DNA from: Chrysochromulina parva
Lineage: Eukaryota; Haptophyta; Prymnesiales; Chrysochromulinaceae
Assembly (NCBI GenBank): GCA_002887195.1
Contig: PJAB01000058.1
Location: 1 to 50,057, forward strand
Length of the DNA: 50,057 nucleotides
Direction of reading: 5' to 3'
In this document: in pieces, positions 36,762-45,400 of the stretch
Position numbering within the stretch: the stretch's first letter is position 1
How the letters are laid out: every line of letters starts with the position of its first letter
The notes under the pieces: model-generated
What the model was told of the DNA's origin: nothing
Seen by the model: only the letters and a program-made list of their open reading frames with translations
Database searches by the model: none
Position numbers and translations under genes: made by a program

Positions 36762-39152
36762 CACTCCGCCCGCGCCACCAGCGGCTGCGCTGACTTGATG
36801 ACTTGATGACTTAACGACGCCATCGGCGGCGGCGGTGGGCTGCTTGGCGGCGCCGTGGTGGGCGGCGCCGTTGCCGCGTAGAAGACTCATGAGATCGTTC
36901 GGTTGGCTGCTGGATGCCGCGCCGTGGTGGGCGGCGCCGTGGTGGGCGGCGCCGGCACCGGCCAAACCGCTTGCAGCGCCCGCGGGCGGCGAGCCAGCTC
37001 TCCCCCTCAGAAGCGTCATCAAGTCATCATCAGGCGCTGCCTCTGCGCGTGCGCCGGCTCTGCCGCCCTGCCCGCCACCCGAACCCGCGGCGCCCGCCGA
37101 CCCTGACGCCGTCTTGTGCGTACCGCGCAGCAGCTGCATCAGATCGATTGCTTCCGCGCCGGCGCCCCCGGCCGCCGCGGCAGCGGCTGCGCCGGTGGCC
37201 CTCTTGCCACCCCCCCTGAGAAGACTCATCAAATCGTCCTCGTCGGCCGACGCACCACCGCCCGCGCCGGCCGTACCGGCCGCGCTGGCTGCACTGCCTG
37301 ACTGGCTGACATCGGGAGTGGGGCGCTTGGCAGCCGCAGCGGCGGCAGCGCCGCCGGCGCCGCGGCCACCGCCTCGGAGGAGCATCTGCATGAGCTCGTC
37401 TTGACCTCCAGAACGATCTCCCGCAATCTCGCGCGCTGCTCGCTGCTCCGCTCCGCGGCCGCCGAGCCCTGCGCCGCCGGCCGCGCCGCCACCAGCCGCT
37501 GCAGCGAGGCCGGCTGCCGTGCCACTCTTCCTGCCGCGTAGCAAAGCCATCAGGTCCTCGTCGTCACTCGGGGAGGCGCCCCCACCACGAGTGCCCATGC
37601 TATCCGCTGCCGGCTGCGTCGGCTGCTGCTTGAGTCGCGATGCGAGGTCATGAGGGCCGCTACTGCCCGCACCTCCTCCCGCCATGCCGCCCGCGCCGCC
37701 GCCCGCCGCGCCGGCAGCCGCGCCGCCGGCGGTTCGCGCTTTGCCCGCCGCGCCGACGCTGCCGCCGCGCAGCATTGCAAATAGGTCCTGCGCCGCAGCC
37801 TCGTCATCGTCGTCGCCCCCAGCGTCTGCGCCCGCGACGGCGCCGGTCACGCTAGTCTTAGCCGCGGTGGCGCCCGCGACGGCGCCCCCGGCCTTCTGCG
37901 CCTTAAGATACGCCGCGAGATCGAAACCTCCAGCCGCGCCGCCGCCGCCTGCACCGCCCGCGCCGCCGCCGCCTGCACCGCCCGCGCCGCCGCCTGCGCC
38001 CCCGGCCGCCGCGGCAGCGGCTGCGCCGGTGGCCCTCTTGCCACCCCCCCTGAGAAGACTCATCAAATCGCCCTCGTCGGCCGACGCACCACCGCCCGCG
38101 CCGGCCGTACCGGCTACGGCAGCGGTGCCGCTAGCCATGGGCTTCTTGGCGCCCCGCAGGAAGCTCATGAGATCATCCTCGTCGTCCTCAGATGGAGCAG
38201 CGCCACGCGCGCCACCCTTACCGCCTGCGCCTTCCGCGCCTTCCGCGCTCGCGGCGCTCGCGGCGCTCGCGGCGCTCGCGGCGCTCGCGGCGCTCGCGGC
38301 GCCAGCGGCGCCAGCGCCCTTGCCCTCACGCTCGCTTCGCAGCAGGTCCTCAATGGTGAACTTTGGGTAGGGCTCCTTGACACCTCCCTGTGCAGAGCCG
38401 CCGCCCATGCTTCCGCCCATGCCGCCGCCCATCCCGCCGCCCATGCCGCCGCCCATGCTTCCGCCCATGCCGCCGCCCATGCCGCCGCCCATGCCGCCGC
38501 CCATCCCGCCGCCCATGCTGCCGCCCTTACCGCCGCCCATGCTGCCACCCATGCCGCCGCCCATGCCGCCACCGCCCGTGCCGCCTCCCCTGCCGCCGCC
38601 CATGCCGCCGCCGAAGGACGTTGGCCGCTTTTCGGGAGCCCCGCCCATCTCGTCATCAGCGCGAAGCACCGGCTGCGGCGGCGGCTCCTGCGCCGCGTTC
38701 ATCGAGGCCTCTTTGGAGCGCTGCAGCCGAGCCGGATCGACGCCAAACGACTTCTCGAGCTCCTCGAGCTGTGCGCAGGGTATCTTGCGCCCGCTCGTGC
38801 GCCCCTTTTCAGGCACCATGGTCATGGACTGCTTGCTCCGGCCGTAGCACTGCTTCGCCCACTTGTTCTGCTGCACGTTGAGCCAGGCGGAGCTACCGCT
38901 TGGCGCTGGGCCCATCCATGTGAACGCGGAGCACTCGTCCTCGCGCTCGCACGCCGTGCGGCACGCCTCCATGCTGTCGGCCTCGCCAAAGTAGAAGACG
39001 TCGGGGCGCTTCTCCGTCTTGGGAGCCTTCACCATGCGCGCCACAGCATTGTACCCGTCGCGCATCTCCCAGCAGAGCGGACCCGCCTCGGGTGGCGCCT
39101 TCTTGGCGCTCACCGTCGCCAGCGCGAGCAGTGCGAGCAAGGGTTGTCGCAT
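36048..39152 (-). CDS. Secreted Gly/Met- and Ala-rich protein with repeated DLMxLLRG motifs
   Basis: Single exon, about 1034 residues from the ATG at 39152, which opens a signal peptide (MRQPLLALLALATVSA). A Cys-containing PAN/apple-like part follows (MEACRTACEREDECSAFTWM, WAKQCYG, IPCAQLEELEKSFG). Next is a tract of repeated GGMGG (38400-38612). The centre is Ala/Gly linker interrupted by about 13 short amphipathic motifs: DLMSLLRG, DLMALLRG, DLMQLLRG, DLFAMLRG, DLMTLLRG and looser forms, usually preceded by acidic residues and followed by Gly/Lys. A Gln/Met tract from CTG repeats and an Ala/Gln tract come near the end. No family is recognised. An extracellular matrix, scale or adhesive role is possible from composition alone. 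Confidence 0.75.
36490..36595 (-). repeat. CTG/CAG trinucleotide tract (Gln/Met coding)
   Basis: Runs of CTG broken by CAT give QQQQMLQQQML on the minus strand. Prone to length change. Confidence 0.85.
36719..36764 (-). repeat. CCG trinucleotide tract (poly-Gly coding)
   Basis: About fifteen CCG triplets in a row encode Gly within the secreted repeat protein. Confidence 0.85.
38400..38612 (-). repeat. GGM-coding 12- to 15-bp repeats
   Basis: CCGCCCATG-type units, about 18 copies, encode alternating Gly-Gly-Gly-Met with occasional Ser or Lys. Confidence 0.9.
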
Positions 39153-39369
39153 AGCGATTGGTGCGTACGCTCGAGGACGTGGCGTGCGATCCACTGCTCT
39201 TTGTTGGGCGGAGGCGGTCTCGCGCGTCGGAGATTTTTGTCGAAATGTGCCTACCGTAGTTTTGTTCGGACCGGGATGCTCTCTGACGAGGCCGCAGGCC
39301 AGTACTTCCGGGCTACGCCGTGCGTCTAGCAGCGGCCGACTAAACCCCCTTAGACTTTGAAGCCTAGGT

Positions 39370-40710
39370 CTACTCGGTCCCTACACGAGGTGGCGTGAGC
39401 AGCGCATCAATCGCTTTCTTGCCCACGCCCGCCTGCACGAGCTGGGCGCGCGCTCCAGCCTCGGCGCCCCAAAGATGCCACCCATATAAGGAACCTTCGG
39501 CCAAGAGGGCTTGCAGCCCAGCTGCATTGAAGGCGACAAAGTCCGCCGTGGGCAACTCGACAACGGCGGGCGTTTCGGAGGTTGAAGGCGGTTTCGGCGA
39601 GGGCGCCTCTTCATCCCCGCTGGGCGCTTTGAAGAACTCGGCCTGCTGCGCCGCGCTCACGACCTGCACACTCGCCGTGAACGTGCGCAGTTGCTCATAG
39701 CCCAGCGAATCATCGAAGGGTGCTGCAGAGATCGCATCGTCACGCGGCTCGCCGTCAGGGCCTATCCAGGGCAAGCGGAAGAAGGTGCCCGCACGTCGGC
39801 TCGCAGCCACCCACGCCGCCTCGCTCTTCATCTGCTTGGCACACCGCTGGATTTCGTGGATGAGCGCCTTGGCCTCTTCGGCCGACAGCCGTTGATTGTC
39901 ATCAAGCGAGCTCTGACCTCGGAAGATTTGGCTGAGGAAGTAGCCGAATTGGATGCTGCCGAGGTACAACCTCGCCGCCTGCAGCCGATCGAACCGGCCG
40001 TTGACCGTCGCGTCATCCGAGGGCGCCGACTCGAGCACAAATGCGCGCGCCTGACGCGCGGATTGGCCCGGAAGGTACTGCGACAGCCGCACGAGGGTAG
40101 TCGCGTCAAAGGGAAGCGTGGCGCCGGGGGCGATGTCCTTGGCGGACTCGAGCAGGCGAAGGTCCGCCGTCTCGAAGAAGCACCGCTCCGAAGCGGTGAT
40201 GAACGCGTCGGCGAGTATCCTCCGCTGCTCGGCGAGAGCGCGCACTTGCTCAATGCGGGTCTGCAGGCTGAGGCTGGCGTCCGTGAGGTGGGAATGGTCG
40301 ACCGCATGCCCGGAGGAAACGATTGTTTCGATCCATGCGTCGGTGAAGCCCTTGGTCCGTGCAAGCGGCAGGAGTCGCTCACGGCCAACGCTGGTGATGC
40401 AAACGCACACCGGGGAGGGAGGTGGCGCAGGAGCACGCAGCGAGGTGGTGAGCGCGTCGCGCAACCCCCGGCGAGTTATATCATCAGCCTGATCATCGAT
40501 GGCTCCACGACGAGGGAGGACTGCGACGAACAAAGCACCCCCAGCGAGCAGCGCAGATGCGCCCAGAAACGCGTCCACGGGAAATTCGGTGCACTGGATC
40601 GACCCCGCCCGTTGAAAGCGGCTAGTCGAAGCCAGCCCCGCTCGCAAAAAGGCTGAAGCTGGAGCTGCACACAGGAGGCAGAGCGTGAGCGCTTCGCGGA
40701 TGGGCGCCAT
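39370..40710 (-). CDS. Plastid-targeted protein, possibly DUF760-like
   Basis: 446 residues, single exon. The N-terminus is bipartite: a signal peptide (MAPIREALTLCLLCAAPASA) followed by Phe and a basic, Ser/Arg-rich transit-like stretch (FLRAGLASTSRFQR). The ASA-F junction is typical of import into complex red-lineage plastids. A hydrophobic segment (FLGASALLAGGALFVAVL) follows. The mid region ATTLVRLSQYL...RLYLGSIQFGYFLSQI resembles the 'FGYFL' block of the plant chloroplast DUF760/UV-B-induced family, a tentative match. The C-terminal part after a Pro/Ser linker is unassigned. It is divergent with the ankyrin gene at 40898 across 187 bp. Targeting is fairly sure; function is not known. Confidence 0.7.
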   Translation of the reverse strand: MAPIREALTLCLLCAAPASAFLRAGLASTSRFQRAGSIQCTEFPVDAFLGASALLAGGALFVAVLPRRGAIDDQADDITRRGLRDALTTSLRAPAPPPSPVCVCITSVGRERLLPLARTKGFTDAWIETIVSSGHAVDHSHLTDASLSLQTRIEQVRALAEQRRILADAFITASERCFFETADLRLLESAKDIAPGATLPFDATTLVRLSQYLPGQSARQARAFVLESAPSDDATVNGRFDRLQAARLYLGSIQFGYFLSQIFRGQSSLDDNQRLSAEEAKALIHEIQRCAKQMKSEAAWVAASRRAGTFFRLPWIGPDGEPRDDAISAAPFDDSLGYEQLRTFTASVQVVSAAQQAEFFKAPSGDEEAPSPKPPSTSETPAVVELPTADFVAFNAAGLQALLAEGSLYGWHLWGAEAGARAQLVQAGVGKKAIDALLTPPRVGTE

Positions 40711-40897
40711 GCGCGACGATCAAAAAATTGCCGAGGCCCGACCGAGCCTACGGCCGGACACGAAAGCTGCTCCCACCATCATCTCCTCGTGGTGAGTGCT
40801 TGGAAAGAAGTTTGAGGGGCAAATCGAAACACGACGCACGTGTGCGTTTGGCGTGAACGACGTGCAGAAGAGCGCACGTCACGCACGTCACCGTCCA
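40711..40897. promoter_or_regulatory. Divergent region between plastid protein and ankyrin genes
   Basis: A 187 bp head-to-head spacer that must serve both promoters. No obvious motif. Confidence 0.4.
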
Positions 40898-41950
40898 ATG
40901 GTCTTCATTAGCCTCGAAAACGGACACATGCGCAATGCTGAGGCCCAACCTCGGAATGCGGCCCAACCGGCACGCCTGCGACTGGCAGCGGCTCCGGTTT
41001 TCTGGAAGCGCATCCAGGGAGCCTCCGTGCGGAGAGCCCGCGTTGCCCTGCAAGAAGCTTCAGAGGAGGAGCTCGCAGACTGCATCGCTTCGCCGATGGC
41101 TGGCGTGCTGGCCTCGATCATCAGAGCAGCTGGCGCGCGCGTGCCGGAGGTGAGCAGGAGCGGCACCATCTCCAAGCCACACGCTGACATCGAGGCTGAG
41201 CTTCTCGAGGTCGTGCAGCTCGGACTGCGCCGCGGCCTCTCACCTGACCAGCCGACGCCGTGGGCAGATGCGGAGATCTTCACACCGCCAATGGTGGCAG
41301 CGGCCTCGTACGACTTCGAGCGTCTTCTCGACCTGCTGCTGGCCGAGGGCGCCGATACGATGCAGCGCAACTCGGACGGCGAGGTCGCGTTGCACGCTGC
41401 AGTCGACAGGCCAAGCGCGCTGCGCCGTCTCCTCGCAGTTCCACAGCCGTTGCTCCAGACATCCCTTGCCGCGATCAGCGGAAATGGACGGACGCCCTTT
41501 ATTGCTGCGCTGCTGCGCAACCCGCTCAAACCCATCCACATCCAGGCGTGTGACGCTATGGTCGCGGCAGGCAGTGTCGCGCTCACGGATCACGATTTCG
41601 CATGCATCCAATCGGCGAAGCGCTTGCCCCGGCTTTTGAGTGCGGTCGATCGATGCTATCCGGCGGTCGTGCACCCTCGCGCACGCTGGCATCCCACGTG
41701 GCATTGGTCCTTCCCCGCCTCCGATCGACACACCATCCGCATCACCTTTGAGCTCGCACGACGAGGTCACGCCTCCCTCCCGCCGGAGCTCTGGCTGACC
41801 ATTTTTGGACAGGTTCAGCGTGGCTGGTTCGCCTGCTCGGCACGAGTCAGCCCGCCGCCTCACATCGGGGGCGCGGCCAGGGCTGAGCTAGCACTAGCGA
41901 GGGATGTCCTAAGACAGCGGCTGCAGCAAGAAGCGGGCCAGCGCCGTTAA
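40898..41950 (+). CDS. Ankyrin-repeat protein with F-box/SOCS-like C-terminus
   Basis: About 350 residues from the ATG at 40898 (MVFISLENGHM); the frame extends upstream only to a GTG. Two or three degenerate ankyrin units are visible (TPPMVAAASYDFERLLDLLLAEGAD, DGEVALHAAVDRPSALRRLL, GRTPFIAALLRNP). The end has ASLPPELWLTIFGQVQRGWF, whose LPPELWLxIF resembles an F-box or SOCS-box start and could dock a cullin ligase. Such proteins are abundant in protists and usually mediate protein-protein contacts. Substrate and pathway unknown. Confidence 0.7.
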   Translation: MVFISLENGHMRNAEAQPRNAAQPARLRLAAAPVFWKRIQGASVRRARVALQEASEEELADCIASPMAGVLASIIRAAGARVPEVSRSGTISKPHADIEAELLEVVQLGLRRGLSPDQPTPWADAEIFTPPMVAAASYDFERLLDLLLAEGADTMQRNSDGEVALHAAVDRPSALRRLLAVPQPLLQTSLAAISGNGRTPFIAALLRNPLKPIHIQACDAMVAAGSVALTDHDFACIQSAKRLPRLLSAVDRCYPAVVHPRARWHPTWHWSFPASDRHTIRITFELARRGHASLPPELWLTIFGQVQRGWFACSARVSPPPHIGGAARAELALARDVLRQRLQQEAGQRR

Positions 41951-42487
41951 TACACTAAAGCAGAGGCGAATTAAAATTTCTGTATAATTTCTGCGGACGA
42001 TTAAATATCTTTTTCGTCAGGGTGATGAGTACCGAGGCCCGAGCAAAGATGCGCCTGGGACCACAGCTCAACGTGCCGGACATTCCCCGCCCTCGCCCCT
42101 GCCCGACTCCCCGACACCTTATGTGTTGCAGTATACCCGTACTCAACCATCTCAATGTGCGCCCGTGTGTCCCGTTTGCGTCCCGGCTCCCCCGGTATGT
42201 CCCGTGTGAGGAAATCCCCCGTTGTCTTTTTACCGGTACCGGTTTCGGCTGTTGAGTCGGCCGCGGCTTCGGTCGTCGCGCTGACGTGCTGGGTGTGTGT
42301 TGTTGGAACTGGGTTTGGATGGTTGTGAGGTTCGTCTGTGTGGTCTGTGTGCCTATGTGCGTCCGCGTGTCCCGTGTGTCCCGTTTTTGTCCCGGCTCCC
42401 CCCGGTGTCTTTTTACCGGTTTCGTCCTCAAGTTCGCGTCGTCGAGTGTGGCCCCCCCGCCGCGCGCTTCGTGCTTCAGATTTTCAC
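41951..42487. promoter_or_regulatory. Upstream region of the RNB-helicase gene with a long direct repeat
   Basis: AT-rich just after the ankyrin stop, then two related blocks about 190 bp apart (about 42161-42235 and 42363-42421). Each reads GTGTCCCGTTT, GTCCCGGCTCCCCCGG, then GTCTTTTTACCGGT. No protein motif is seen; frames through it start at non-ATG codons. Confidence 0.45.
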
Positions 42488-45400
42488 ATGCCAAGCGGCC
42501 CAATGCCACCCGCGGCGCCCCCTCACGCCGCCCTCAATTCCACCAATGTCCGCTACGCCGTCATGCGCTTCGACGATCGCAATCGCTACGGCAAGGATGG
42601 CGTGCCTGCCAACCTGCTCTTCTCGGGCGGTACGCGCGTGGTCGTGTGGATGAAGGACACGACGCTCGAAAAGGCGGGCAAGCGCAACCGGTTCGCCAAG
42701 GTCGTGCTCAAAGACAAGGAGACCGAGGCCGAGCTCGTCGAGCTGCTCGGCGAGGTTGGCGACTACGCCTCCGAGCTCATGGCTTACATGCTCCATTTTG
42801 GGCTCAAGCCATGCCGGTACCCGAAGCCGAACGCCTGGGGACTGCTGCCGATGAGCGAGCCGCCCGAGCCGGGGCGCCTCGACTGCACCGGCTTGCACGT
42901 CTTCTCCGTCGACAACCCGGGCACGCGGGATATCGACGACGCGCTCTCGCTCACTCCTCTCGCGAACGCGCCGGCGGCGCTCGTGACGGCGCTCATGACG
43001 GCGCTGGGCGACACGCTGTCTCGAGCGCCCACGAACGCGCTCGTGCTGGGGATCCACGTGTCCGACGTCGCTTCGCGCGTGCCGCCCTCCTCGCCCCTGT
43101 ACGCGTGGGCCGCCACACGCTGTGCGTCTGCGTACCACGGGGGCATAGGCGAGGAGGAGGGGCAGCGTGGCGGCTCCGTACCGATGATGCCGCCGCAGCT
43201 CGCGCATGACGAGCTCTCACTGAACGAAGGCGTGCCGAGGAATTCGGTGTCGCTCTTCCTGCTGCTCGCGCCCTCGGAGGGCATCATCCTCGGGCGTGCC
43301 CACGCCCGCACGCGCCTCATCAACGGTCGTGCATCCACTTACGCCAAGTTCGGTGCGACGGCGCGGCAGGTAGCCGAAGGGAGCCTAACTGCCGAGGGGC
43401 TGGCGCCCGAGGAGCGCGCGAAGCGAGAGTGCGAGGCCGCCGCCTTCCGACTGCTCCGTGACCTGTCGGGTCAAGTCGAGCCCGAGGAGCTGGTCGCGTT
43501 CACCATGATCGAGTACGCTGAGTGCTGCTGAGTGCTGCTGAGTGCTGCTGAGTGCTGCTGAGTGCCGCTGAGTAGTGCCTCTGAGTGCCGCCGAGTGCCT
43601 TCGAGTGTGCCTCTCATTGCCTCTGAGTGCCGCTGAGTAGTGCCTCCGATGGCCTCTGAGTGCCTCCGAGGTGCCTTTGAGTGCCTCTCATGGCCTCTGA
43701 TGACCTCAGCTTGCCTCCCTCATCAGGTACAATGGGTACTTTGGAGCGATGCTGCAGCGGCTGGCAGAGGAGGCAGCAGCCGCGCCAGCCGCGGCGTCGG
43801 CCTCGCCCGCTGGATTGCTCCGCGCACAGTACGAGGCAGGCGTCGCCGCCGCTTACGCCTTCGCCCCCCCGTCTGGCCCGGGACTGCCCCACCGGTCTCT
43901 CGGGCTGACCAACTATGCCCACTGCTCCTCACCGATTCGACGGTACGCGGACTTCCACAACCAGCAGGTCCTGTTTGGAGCCCTCCACGCGGCGGCGATC
44001 AAGGCGCCCGGCACGGCGCCCGGTACAACGCCCGGTACGGCGCGGGGCGCGGCCGTCGACGCCGACGGCGAGGGGTTCTCATCGGCGGCGAGCGCTCTGC
44101 TGAGCACGGTCGGCGTGGTGGACGCGGCGACCCTCGAGCTACTCAACGAGCGCGCGACCGCGCTTGCCCAGTACCACGCGCGCGTCGACGCGATGGAGCT
44201 TGCCTACCGGTGCAAGGAGACGCCGACCACGTTCACGGGCAAGATCGAGACGGACGAGGACGGCACCTCGCTCCTCGTGTACACGGACAAACGGCGTGTA
44301 CGTGTGCCGCTCTCCGACACGTATTTCGCCGAGCCACTCGCCGAGCTCTTCGGAGGTGCGTCGGCAGGCGCCGAGATGAGCATCGAGCTCTGCGGTGTGC
44401 TCAAGGCGGGGCGCACACAGCTGCGTGTACGGGTCGCAGCGCTCGCCGACGCCTGCCTGAGCGTCGGCGCCGGCTTTGGCAACGGCGCTGTCGCGGGCGC
44501 CTCCGTGCCCCCCGGGCGTACCCAAGGTGACGCCCGCGACAGCGCGGAGCTTATCGAGGCGAGCTTCTACTACGACACGGCGGCGCCGTCGGCCGAGGCG
44601 CGCCGTGTCGAGCGCCGCATCGACATCACCGACGGCCAGCCGTACACGCGGCAGCAGTTCGTGGACGAGTACGGCGGCACACGAGAGTGGGATCTCGCGG
44701 ATCTCGCGCAGCCGGCCCCCGAGCCCAACGCGCCCAATACGGCGCCGGGCGGCGGTGCGGCGGGATCTGCCGCGGCGGCGTCGGCCGGCGACGCGCCCCT
44801 CTTCGAGGCGTTACGAACGGTGGGCGTCTCGAGATCGATGCTCGACACGATCTCGGAGCTCGAGATCACTCGCGAGATGCTGAGCTCGATCTCGGCCGCA
44901 GATCTGAGTGGACTGACGGGCTGCGCATCGGACGAGGCACTAACCATCCTTACGGTCGCCGCGAGCTTGCCCGCCACACTACCCGACACCCTACCCAAAC
45001 CGCCGCCCCCCGCCCCGCCCCCCGCCGCGCCGCCGCCGGCGCCCGCCACGGCGCCAGCCGGCCTGCCAGCGCAACCCCCGAGCGCCGCCAAGGCGCCCGC
45101 CACGGCGCCCGCCACGGCGCCCGCGGCCGCTCCGGCGGTGGCGCCCACGAGCACGCCTGCCGCCGCGGCGGGTGGCGCTGCTGAGCTGGAGAGCGAAGCG
45201 GAAGTGGATGCTGAGTTGATGGGATTGCTCTCCAAGCTACAGATCTCCACCAGCACGGCACGCCAATTCTCTTCATTTGGGATCGGGATGGGGGCGATGC
45301 GCTTGCTCACCGTCGGAGATATCATCGAGATGACCGGCTGTGACGAAAGCGAGGCGGCCGCCATCGTGCGGGGGGTCAAGGCCGCCGATGCCGCCGCCGC

